From: Drosophila persimilis
Lineage: Eukaryota > Arthropoda > Insecta > Diptera > Drosophilidae
NCBI RefSeq assembly: GCF_003286085.1
Contig: NW_020825298.1
Span: 5,766,001-5,830,000, forward strand
Length of the DNA: 64,000 bases
Reading direction: 5' to 3'
This document shows positions 25,642 to 37,200 of this stretch, piece after piece (position 1 is the stretch's first letter; each line of letters begins with the position of its first letter). The notes beneath the pieces are model-generated. The model was not told where the DNA came from. It did no database searches and was given only the letters and a program-made list of their open reading frames with translations. A program made the translations under genes and the position numbers.

Positions 25642-27638
25642 CATTTTCTGTTAGTTAATTAAAACATTTTGCCGGACAAACTGTGAAACTTTGACCAGAC
25701 CAGTCGCTGGTGACGCAGATGTATTCAAACACCTATACCTATAACAAAGTGCATCACAGCCGCTTGCCCGCGGTTCAACGACTGTATTTCTGAGCCGAAC
25801 GAACCACTGACGCATATCATTATACATATTATATAAAGTAATAGCAGATCTAAACGATAGGCACCCGACAAGGATCACCTTTAATTCACCGTGAAAAGCC
25901 TTACAGCCTCTGACAGTGGCTGTTATCGTCTGCGGATCTTCATCGTTCCGCCTGAAGGGCAATTGGTCGCTACTATATTCACCCCTTGGCACATCCAACT
26001 ATCAGCGAATCACCTCTGGAGAACATACTTCCGAGAGCTATGCCACTAGCTGATAATACGCACATGAGTGTGAGTCCATAATATACCTATTCTTGTACGA
26101 CGCACGACACACGACTCTGTTCTGTGTAAATTTCCGCGACGTCTGCTTAGCGGGCTACCTGTTCCAATGGCCAATACCCCAAAATATCATTATCAGCTAA
26201 TCATTATAAGGCAGAGAGTCGGGGTGATGGCAAAGCACGCGGCATGCCCGGGCTAATCACATCGCTCTCATGTGTTAGCAACGTTCCAGAGCATCGCAAA
26301 TGTGAGCTGTTCCCGTATGTCGCTATCGCCAAGGTCGAGGCTTTCCAAACAAAAACCAACAAAATAAACCGTATCATGGTCCCGCAATCATCCTTCGAAG
26401 CCGACGGCCGGCAAAGAAAGCGAAATGTGCACGCGTCTTTGTTTTGGTTTGTTTTGGTTTTATTAATAGTAGTTGATCTCTCAATTTGTTACCGGGCCCG
26501 TGGCCGTTGAAACGATTGGGAAAACTGAATGGCCTGTTGATGGTTTGCTCTAGAAACCCGCTTTAGATAAGAGTTAATCTTTCCGCTTAGCAATATATAT
26601 TTTTTTATATGTATGAGAGACTTCGCTACTGCAGTTGTGCTCTCAATCAAAAACGAATGACGAGACTTTAATGGCAAATATTTGATTTTTGCTTTTATAC
26701 CATACATTGTTTGTTACAATTGTTACTTGGTTTCTGGAAACCTTATCAAATTATTGGTACAAAATCAGAATTTGTACTTTATTAATGATGAAAATGTCTG
26801 TATTTTTGCATAAAGATAGAGTACTAGATTACATCAAGAAGTACACCTTTCTCATGGGTATGGACTGTTCATATATGAGATTGCTGGTAGAGCGCTGCAC
26901 TCCAATGCATAAATATTTATACTTTTGAAATAAGTGATTTTTTTTAAACTTAACAAAAATGGTGCTTTTTTAAAGAGATTTATGAATATATATGTAGAAC
27001 TTTTCCAAATGTGTTTACAATTATGATTAGTTTGGTTTTTTTCCACGTCAACACTTGCTCTTATATGACGCAATGAAATGGTCTTTTGTTTGGGTAGCAC
27101 TACGAAGTCTTTGGGTATTATTTGTATTATGCTGAATAACCGTAGCAAGCTGCATATTTACATATATGCATATATTGTACATATGTACTATGTGCAGTGC
27201 TGATGCAATCCATTCTTAAATAAAACTAATATCAGCTTGAGGTTTGATCAAACTTTTCTTTTGGCAAATTATTCGGATTTGATTAATTGGAATTGGGTCT
27301 CGTACATAATTCATACACTCGTACTCGTACTCGGATTGCCTGTGATTTATATACAATACAGAGTCTACAATTAATTTGATTTAATTTGGTATTTTAAGTA
27401 CATACAGAAGTGGAGGGAATGGAAATTAAACAAATAAACTCAGACATTGCCGTACATCCATCAGTCGAGGAGGCGAGTTTATTTTTATTTGGAAATAATC
27501 TGGAACACAGAGGCCTTTGTGATATCATACAGATATTTTCTCTATATACCATATATACAAATCAGACGTTAAACATTTAACAATTACAACATTACAACAA
27601 TATTCAAATTTGTCGTGTATTTATAGATACGAATAATA
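25642..27638. other. Intergenic region without recognisable genes
   Basis: The region is AT-rich with short open frames on both strands that lack splice context and protein-like composition. I see no tRNA, repeat or promoter that I can defend. Confidence 0.5.
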
Positions 27639-28234
27639 ATGGAGGCTAAATCGGTGCTGCCCCAAATACTTGATTTCTTGAGCCGCCAGCCAAGCCTCAG
27701 TAAGTAAATGAATATAACGATATATTTATGTACTAAATTTGGAAGTGGGAATATCTCGTATTCGTAGGCGCCGATGTGGATCAAATGTGCAAAGCCCTCA
27801 AAAACGTATTGTTGGCCAAGCACATCGCTGCATTCGGGAGCACTGAGAAAGCCGTGCACTTTGCAATAGACTTGGGCGTAAATCTGGGCATCTTCTCGGT
27901 GACGGAAGAGAAGCTACCTTTTCTTCCGTTCAAATTGCGCAGGAGCAACCCCGTGGACAAGAAGACCCCAACATCTACTCTCTACAAGAACATACAAGTG
28001 ACGGTGACATATGCACTTGCAAGCAGGTTGACTAACACTAACATTTTTCGATCGTTACAGCTGGCCAAATCTAAGCCCCGGGCGAAAGCGACCAAAGCCA
28101 AACCCCGCGCAAAGGCGACCAAAGCCAAGCTACTGGCGAGGGCGTGCCAAGCCAAAGCCAAAGCCCGGGCGAAGGCGTCAAAAGCCAAACCCAGGCCCCG
28201 GGGAGCCGCCAAAGGCAAGCGACAAATGGGTTAA
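27639..28234 (+). CDS. Small basic histone-H1-like nuclear protein
   Basis: Exons are 27639-27699, 27768-27997 and 28061-28234, giving 154 residues. The last intron is 63 nt and in frame, so an unspliced message would encode 175 residues. Splicing is favoured because the 3' end has a clear branch point (CTAACACTAAC) and TTACAG, and the intervening 21 codons lack the lysine bias. Residues 1-80 could form a small winged-helix-like domain (LPQILDFLSRQPS at the start, hydrophobic heptad spacing after). The C-terminal 55 residues are Lys/Ala/Arg/Pro-rich with repeated PRAKATKAK, as in linker-histone tails. The likely role is DNA or chromatin binding, perhaps in the germ line, since such genes evolve fast. 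I do not recognise a named orthologue, and the function is inferred from composition only. Confidence 0.65.
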
Positions 28235-28575
28235 CTAGGCGATGTCAACTGCTATAGCTCACACACTTGGACTAATTACCAGGGCATGGGCACGGGCACG
28301 GGCACTCACTCACTCACTCACGGATACACCTGTCCTGGTCAGCGTCGCAATTTATATTTGATTTGGTTGGAGTTAGAGGCAGCGACAGCGGCAGAGGGAA
28401 CAAAATTTTAGCATGAAAATGAATTATTCAGGGGGCTGGCTGGCGATTGGCGGTGGCGATTCTGGCGCAGTCATTATGAAATCGGGTATGCTTAGTATTT
28501 GGTATGGATATGGGTAATTACATATGCGCCTTTTGATGGCCACCCGGCCGCCGTCCTCCCCGCGAACCGAATGCA
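28235..28575. other. Intergenic region upstream of the candidate FASN2 promoter
   Basis: It contains short simple repeats (GGGCAC repeated, then ACTC repeated, at about 28,285-28,322) and otherwise unique sequence. Confidence 0.5.
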
Positions 28576-28613
28576 TATAAAGAATACAGCAACTGCAGCC
28601 CTAGTTTCAGTCT
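28576..28613 (+). promoter_or_regulatory. TATA/Inr core promoter, probably of FASN2
   Basis: TATAAA at 28576-28581 is followed, with the A at 28609, by TTTCAGTCTG, a good arthropod initiator. The spacing of 33 bases is close to the expected 30. FASN2 is the next gene downstream on this strand. Assignment to it rests on position and on the 5' exon described next. Confidence 0.6.
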
Positions 28614-28868
28614 GTCTGCGGACCAAGTCGGAGCTATACGTGCACACCAAAAGGATATACACCCAACCATCCACGCCACACGATATACATCCTGCCGTTG
28701 ATCCTTTGTCCACACAACTGAGCTCACAAAGGATACGCGATAGCAAGTGCACCGAAAGTGATAAAAGAGTTATATCTAAGGAGCGCTTCATATTGGACAG
28801 TGACAGTGCAGTGCTGAAGTCTATTCGCCAATTCGATCCGATCGTTCCACTAAAGTGATATAAGAAAT
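28609..28868 (+). other. Candidate FASN2 5' non-coding exon
   Basis: It runs from the initiator to a GTGAGT donor at 28869. The matching acceptor would be CTATAG at 31176, placing a second non-coding piece at 31177-31233 just before the FASN2 ATG. Confidence 0.45.
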
Positions 28869-31176
28869 GTGAGTCAAGTGCAAAGACAATGGAAAGTGGC
28901 GTGTTCAGACAGTCGACCTAATTTTTTTGTCATCGTTCCCCTTCACTGAGTGTTTCCACTGAAAAAGTTCTTGAAATATCGAATATATTCTTCGAGAAAC
29001 AGATGTGTCTAAAAATACAGATAACCCTCCGATAAGCGGAGAATTCTGAACATATATGATCAGTATTAAGGACTTTGCAGAAATGAATGGTGTTGGGAAT
29101 TTGTCAGGTCTCTTAATCAATCTCAAGCTTAAGGAAATAATGACAATAAATACTAAGAACCGATGCTTAATTGAGTTTTGATAGAATTCTTTTGAAGAAA
29201 CCTAATTGTTGGCTTACAAATTAAAAAATGAGCACAGAAAAATTTCGGTTTTTGAATTGTTTTCATGAAAATTTAAAGGCGTCGATGTAAAGAATTTCTC
29301 TAGGTATTTACTTATTTGCATTAATCTTAGTCCTTCATACAAAAAACCAAAAAGGTTAAAGGAGTTTGGAGTCCTTATTTAAAGACTAATAATGAGCTCT
29401 TAGCTCGTATTATCTCGTATCATTTTAGAACACAGTTCGAAAGATTTGCAAATTAAATTTGATTAAAAGCGAGGAAACACTAGAATTAGACATAAGAAGC
29501 CCCAAATGACAACGGTAATGATAATATAATATATTCCAGCGACCGTTGTTTTTAATTAAACTTTGAAATAATCGAATAAAGTACTTTTGGGAATCATTGG
29601 AATCATAATGTTTCACCAAAAGTCTGGCACGCGTCGCGCCTCATCGGCATAGCACTTGCAAGTATACGTATAGGAAAAATTCGATCAGAGTTGAGATCGT
29701 ATCTGAGCTTATCGAGGCGATTCGGTCCGCTTCCACCTCCCCTATCTTTAGTGCATGGCACGCGGCCAAACGCTGGACGAATTTCGACTATCTGAGCAGC
29801 CAGTTCCCAGTAGCCAGCGGACAACATGGCAACACGGAGTGGAGTCCCCCTCCATCTATGGTGGAATACGCCGAATCAGCGAATCATACGATCAATGCAT
29901 ACGAGTATACTCGTAGTTCCGATAAAGTAAAGGTGACTGCTGCGGCTGCAACAGTTCCTTATCAGCCACGCAGAACGACAATATTCAAATCGATCCTAAG
30001 GCGTCGTACATTTCAGAATTAATTGCGACCAGCCAAGTGCCCAAGTGTCATTAATTGCCGACTGGGCATTGGCGATTGGTAAACCTTATCAAAACAGAGC
30101 AGAGCATCATTTGCAAAGGAAATGAATATTCAAATGCTCAAGATTTGCTTTACAAATCGTACATTGTTGGATGTTTCCTTTCCGATATCCCCCCTTTACT
30201 TCGGCTTATAGATTTCTCCATTTCACTCATAGGTATATCATCTTCTTTATGTCCGAGTGGATTCAGTGTAGATACTATTAAAAAAAATGTTTGTGTTCAC
30301 AGTGAAAGATCGCATAGGTTAAGAAAGGGGAGTCTATTATAATTACAAGGCCTGATCGAACTTCGAACCACATAAGTTTAACATACTTGTATCGGAATAG
30401 GCTTTTAATGAAATGAATCACTGCCGATATTTGCTGAGAGATTGTCAATATATGTTCAGGAAGAATCCAAGGAATCTCTTTTTCAATGGAGCTTTTAAGA
30501 TTTCTATTTGTTTTTTTCGAAAGTGAAGGTTAAATTTTGTCAATTTGTATTTTTTTTGGTTATCACTTTTCAATTGACATTAGATCTACAAAGATTGCTC
30601 TACAGCACTTTTATTCGCTTTGATTTGGCCAGTCATCTATTGCAAAAACTTATACAATGAATATATTACATTCCAGGAGTGTTTTTTCTACACATTTTAT
30701 TTCATTTAGGTGCTTGAACTTCTGACTTTGTTGATCTCATGCTGATCTTATTGCCGATTTCTTCTGGCACACTTACTTTATAGAATGTTTTGTAATGTCT
30801 GGAACAGGGGACATGTTATTTCCAGATTTGAAGTTAAATTTATATTATTACTTCAATTAAAATACCATTCTTCTAAACAAACCTAATACCGAATCGTTAT
30901 CAAATACCAGAAATATTGAAATCAAAATTGTAGTGGCTTTTAAACTATAGCTTTTGGATCTTCCGTCTGAAAAGGTTTCCGATTCGTTGTCTAGAACTTT
31001 GCAGGAGTTTGAATACAAATAATATTAATTAATTAACAAAATATTATATCATTTTTAGAATGGAAACATTCATTAAAATAATGTTTGTGATATGTTTTCT
31101 GTTTCTTAGCAGTTAGCTAGAGTTAGTTTTTACAGACCAAACATTAGAATACCTCTCCAATAAATTTGATCTATAG
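28869..31176 (+). other. Candidate FASN2 leader intron
   Basis: About 2.3 kb of AT-rich sequence with no coding potential or repeats that I could identify. It may hold regulatory sites. Confidence 0.4.
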
Positions 31177-31233
31177 ACAGACTGAACTGCTGCCGAGCCT
31201 GACTAGCAGCCAAGGATCGAGAAGCCACAGAAG

Positions 31234-34200
31234 ATGCCCAACAAGAAGAAAGCGGAGGCGGAGACCGCAGCAGGTGGGGATGGCACGGACGTCGTGATCT
31301 CGGGGCTCTCGGGCAAACTGCCGGAGAGCAGCAACATCGAGGAGTTCAAGTACAATCTGCTCAACGGCATCGACATGGTCACAGACGATCCCAGGAGGTG
31401 GGAGGCAGGTGAGTGACCAACATCCTAGAGGAATTTTGCAGAATCAGATCCTGATCAAACCATCGATCATCGATCATCGATCATCAATAGGCATCTATGG
31501 ACTGCCGGAGCGTATGGCCAAGATGAAGGACGAGGATCTGGAGAAGTTCGATGAGAATTTCTTCAGCGTGCACCAGAAGCAGGCCGAACTGATGGACCCC
31601 TGCATGCGCATGCTGCTGGAACTGACCCACGAGGCGATCATCGATGCGGGCATAAATCCAGCCCAGCTACGTGGCACCCGCACCGGCGTCTACATTGGTC
31701 TGTCCTTCGTGGAGACGGAGCACGAGATCCCCAACATGGAGCCGAGCACCATCAATGGCTACTGCCTCACGGGCTGTGCCCGCGCCATGTTCGCCAATCG
31801 CATCTCCTACACGTTCGACTTCAAGGGACCTAGCTTCATCGTGGACACCGCGTGCTCCAGTTCCCTGGTGGCGCTATCGCACGCCTACGCGGACATGCGA
31901 GCGGGCCGCTGCGACTATGCCCTCGTAGCGGGAGTCAATCTCATTCTGAAGCCGATCTTTGCGTTGCAGTTCCTGCGCCTGGGCATCGTCAGCCAGGATG
32001 GCGCCTGCAAGACTTTCGATGCCGCCGCCAATGGCTATGCCCGGGCCGACACCTGTGCTGTGGTCCTGCTCCAGCGTCGGGCCCAGGCCAAGCGCGTTTA
32101 CGCATCCATTTTGAATGTGCGCACGAACACGGATGGGTTCAAGGAGCAGGGTGTCACTTTCCCCGACGGCCGAATGCAGCAGGCGCTGCTGGAGGAAACA
32201 TACAGCGAGATCGGGCTTAATCCCGATGACGTGGTCTACGTGGAGGCCCATGGCAGTGGCACCCCTGTAGGCGATGACCAGGAGGCCAATATGCTGAGCA
32301 ATTTCTTCTGCCATCCCGCTCGACCCACTCCCCTGCTCATCGGCTCGGTCAAGTCGAATATGGGCCATGCGGAGCCTGCCTCGGGGGTGAGCGCTCTGGC
32401 CAAGATGATCATTGCCATGGAGGAGGGCATCCTGCCCAGCAATCTCCACTACCGTACACCCAATCCTGCCGTGCCAGCTTTGGTCGAGGGTCGCCTCAAA
32501 GTAGTGGACCGCAATATGTCCTGGCAGGGCGGCATTGTCGGCCTCAACTCCTTCGGCTTTGGCGGTGCCAATGCCCATGTCATCCTCCGGTCACATGGCA
32601 AGTCAAAGGCCCCCAGGTCAAGCCCCAAGTCCACCGCGGAGGAGCAGTGCCTCAAGCTGGTGGTCTGCTCGGGTCGGACGGAGCCAGCGGTGCAGCAGCT
32701 GCTGCAGGTGGCCGCCGAGAAGCGACTCGACGACGAGTTCCTTGCCCTCATCAATGACATCCACTCCCATCCCATTCCGCTACATCCCTACCGTGGCTAT
32801 GCCGTCCTGGGCCCCAGCGGTGCTCTCAAGGAGGAGATACTCCCCCATGAAGAAGAGTCCCGACCCATTTGGTTCGTCTACGCCGGCATGGGCAGCCAAT
32901 GGGCCAGCATGGCCAAGGATCTCATGCAAATGGACGTGTTCCGAAAATCTATAGAGCATTGCGCCGAGGTGAGTGAAAGAAGCAATCCCCGATGATCATG
33001 AGAATTCATGAGAATTTTTTTCTATGAATAAACGATCTGATGCTGAAAAGCAATCGATCACTGCACTGAAAATACTCTTAAATGGCCCTAAGTATTACCC
33101 ATACATATATGGTCCTTCTGATCTTTAACTGATCTTGGAAAAGTAATTCAGATCCGGTCGGCATTTCGACCTTGAACTTCTTCGTTTTCTTTAATCTTTC
33201 AAGTTCAATAGCATTACAAAGTGCGAAACACTTGGTAACAGTTCGTTGAATGTACCAACGCGAATACCAGTATCTTTTAAGAAAGATTTTACATCACAAG
33301 AAAAAAGTTGTTCTATGGCGCAAAAGTCGGTCCCAAGAACGAAAAACTCAGCAAATTTTAAGCCAGTACAGAAATCCCTAAACGACAGCCGTAACGGGGT
33401 ATCTTCGATCTTCTTAGATCTTTCACAGTGGAGTGTATCCAATTCCCATTCGCTATATTCATGAAATCTTATGATAACATTTAAATCCTTACCTGTCTTA
33501 AAATTCAGGTGCTTGCTCGGGTGGACTTCGATCTGATAGACGTCCTGACACGCTCCACAGAGCGCACCTTTGACAACATGCTGTACTCCTTCGTGTCCGT
33601 ATCCGCTGTCCAGGTGGCACTGACTGACCTCCTGAAGACCCTGGGGATACAGCCGGACGGCATCATTGGGCACTCGGCGGGAGAGCTGGGAGCCGCCTAC
33701 ATGGATGGCTGCCTGACGGCCGAGCAGACGGTGCTGGCGGCCTACTGGCGTGGTCGGAGCGTGCTGGACACGCCTGACCTGCCGCGTGGCAAGATGGCAG
33801 CCGTGGGCCTGAGCTGGGAGGAGATTGGCGGACACCTGCCGGCGGACTGCTATGCGGTGTGCCACAACAGCGAAGACAACTGCACGGTGTCTGGTCCCGT
33901 GGCCTCCATGGACGCGGCCATCCTACAGCTGCAGGCGGAGGGAGTCTTTGTACGGGAGGTGGGTTCCGGGGGCTATGCATTCCACAGTCCATACATTGAG
34001 GGTGCTGCCCCGATGCTCCGCCGTAACTTGGAGCGACTCATCACGGAGCCGAAGCCACGCAGCCAACGATGGCTGAGCACAAGCGTCAAGGAGCAGGACT
34101 GGCAGACACCCGAAAGCCGTGAGGCCTCTGCCGGGTATTTCATCAACAACCTGATCTCGCCCGTGCTCTTCCTGCAGGCCATCCGCCACATACCCCAGAA

Positions 34201-37200
34201 TGCGCTCATCGTGGAGATCGCCCCCCATGGCCTCTTCCGGGCCATCCTCCGCTCCTTGGGTCCGCAGATCGGCTACGTGAGTCTCATGCAGCGCGGCCAT
34301 GCCAACAACTACGAGTTCCTCCTGAGCCAAGTGGGGCGTCTGTTTGCCTCCGGCGGACAGCCGCAGCTGCTGAAGATCTCACCCGAGATCAGCTACCCCG
34401 TGTCACGGGGTACGCCAATGCTGGGCTCCTTGGTGGGCTGGGACCACACCCAGAAGTGGAACTACCCGAAGTTCAAGGGCGGCCGGCAGTCGGGACAGCT
34501 GTGCGTGGAACTGGACCTGTCCAAGGAGGAGAACGCCTTCCTTGTGGGCCATACCATCGACGGAAGGATCCTGTTCCCGGCCACGGGCTACATGACGCTC
34601 GCCTGGATGATGCTGGCCCAGCAGCAGGGGCTGGACTATCTGCGCACTTCGGTGCTTTTCGAGGATATTATCTTCCATCGGGCTACCATCCTAAATGCGG
34701 GCACAACCGTGAAGCTTGCCCTGAACTATTTTCCGGGCAGCAGCAGCTTCGAGATCTGTGAGGGCAGCAGCCTGGTGGCCTCCGGCAAGCTCCGGCTGGT
34801 CACGAACGTACAGCAGGAGCGGCTCACACTGCCCGCTCTGCCCGGAACTGCGGGTTCCCAGAAGCTCTCCACGAATGACATCTACAAGGAGCTGCGTCTC
34901 AGGGGATACGACTACAGTGGCGTCTTTCAGGGCATCCTGGAGGCGGACATTGCGGCGGTGACGGGTCGTCTGCAGTGGGCGGAGAACTGGATCAGCTTCA
35001 TGGACACCATGCTGCAGTTCCGCATCCTCAGCAACGACATCCGCGAGCTGTATGTGCCCACGGGCATCGAGAGAGTGCTCATTGACCCGCTCCATCACAT
35101 GGAGCTGGTGAAGCGGCACCAGCAAAAGCTGCCCGTCTACTGGCACCGCAACATCTCTGTGGTCAAGTGCGGCGGAGTTGAGATCCACAAAATGAAGACC
35201 GCTCAGACCCAGCGGCGTTCCGGGGGTCAATCGGCGCCCACCCTGGAGCGCTACCGTTTCGTGCCCAATGTCCAGCATTTAAGCCAGCGCGAGGAGCAGC
35301 AGCGCTCTAGAAGCACGGCCCTGGCAGTGGCCATTCAGCTGATTGTCGAGAACAGTGGGTGTCCCATCAAACTGAAGGGCGTGGAACTGTCTCCGGACCC
35401 ACTGCATGCCCTGGAGCTGTTGGAGCTGATTGAACGGGAGCCCATCCTCGTGGCAGATCTGTCTGTCACCAGTACATCCTCCACGGAATCCGAGCTCCAG
35501 GCACAGCTGAAGGAGGTGGGTGTGAAGGTAATAGTCAAGGATCTGTCAGCGGGTGCCGTGGAGCAGCAATGTCACTTTGTCCATGCTTTCGATCTGCTGA
35601 CAAAGCACTCATTGAAGGAGATGCAAAACTGCGTGGAATCGCTCAAGGCAGAGGGTGGCTTCTTGCTCCTGGAGGAGACCGCCAGTGGGTACAATCTGAC
35701 AGGAAAAGATAAGCTTACCAAGCTCCAACTGTTGCCAGTTTTGGAACATTTCTTTGGCACTGATCGTGTGCTGATCCTCGCCAGAAAGAGCCCATCCCAC
35801 GAGTCCAGGCGATCGCTCGTGGTTTCCGTAACCAACACACACTTCAAGTGGATATCGGATCTCAAGAATGCCCTGGCCAAAGCCCAGGCCGAACAGAAGT
35901 GCCTCTATCTGGTGGCCCAAGGGGAACCTAGCTCTGGGGCACTAGGTCTGATGAACTGCCTCAAACGAGAGCAGGGCGGCAACTGGGCCCGCCTCTACCT
36001 TATGCTGGACGAGGGTCTGCCCCGGTTCTCGCTTGACACGCCCTTCTACGCCGAGCAGCTGGCCAAGGATCTGGCTATCAATGTCTACAGGAAAGGCAGC
36101 TGGGGCACCTTCCGTCACCTGAAGATCGACTCCCAGCAGCCCCTGCTGCCCGTGGAGCAGGCGTACGTAAACACACTGGTCAAGGGTGATCTCTCCTCGC
36201 TGCGTTGGATCGAGAGTCCGCGCACCTGCCAGCTGCCCGTCCAGACAGGATTCGAGCCATGCACTGTCTACTACGCGCCCCTCAACTTCCGGGACGTGAT
36301 GCTGGCCTCCGGCAAACTGGGCGTGGATGCACTGCCCGGGGATCTGGCCTTCCAGGACTGTGTGCTGGGCCTGGAGTTTGCCGGACGCGACTCCCAAGGA
36401 CGCCGCATCATGGCTATGGTCACGGCCAAGTCGCTGGCCACCAACTGCCTCGCGAATAGGAACCTTCTGTGGGAAATACCCCACAACTGGTCCATGGAAC
36501 AGGCTGCCACCGTGCCAGTTGTGTATGCCACCGTCTATTACGCTCTGGTGGTGCGCGGACAGATGAAGAAGGGCGAGCGCATTCTCATCCATGCAGGATC
36601 CGGAGGAGTGGGCCAGGCAGCTATCTCGGTGGCCCTGGCTCATGGTCTGACGGTCTTCACGACCGTCGGCAGCAAGGAAAAGCGAGAGTTCCTGCTGAAG
36701 CGATTCCCCAAGTTGCAGGAGCGGCACATTGGCAACTCCCGTGACACCTCCTTCGAGCAGCTTGTAATGACAGCGACCCATGGCGAGGGCGTGGAGCTGG
36801 TACTCAACTCCCTCTCCGAGGAGAAGCTACAAGCCTCCATTCGCTGTCTGGCACTCAATGGACGCTTCCTGGAGATTGGCAAATTTGATCTAAGCAACAA
36901 TACCCCGATGGGCATGTCGGTGTTCCTCAAGAACACCTCCTTCCACGGTATCCTTCTGGACAGCGTGATGGAGGGCGAGGATGAGATGCAGAGACTGGTG
37001 GCCAGGCTGGTAACCGAGGGTATCAAGAGCGGGGCTGTCCTCCCGCTGAACACCACTATGTTTGCGGACAAGGAGATCGAGAAGGCGTTCCGCTTCATGG
37101 CCTCCGGCAAGCACATCGGCAAGGTAGTCATCCAGGTGCGTCACGAGGAGGAGCAGAAATCCGCCCTGCCCAAACTGCGTCAGATCAATGCCATTGCCCG

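Noticed and set aside
25651..25998. A 115-codon minus-strand frame after the RTN4IP1-like gene.
   Set aside because: It overlaps the 3' UTR, has no splice context and shows no recognisable protein features.
28499..28858. A 119-codon plus-strand frame over the candidate FASN2 promoter.
   Set aside because: It begins upstream of the TATA box, so no transcript from this promoter would contain its start, and its composition is not protein-like.
33191..33865. A 224-codon minus-strand frame across the FASN2 intron and exon 3.
   Set aside because: It straddles the boundary of a well-supported exon, and its composition is that of antisense coding DNA.
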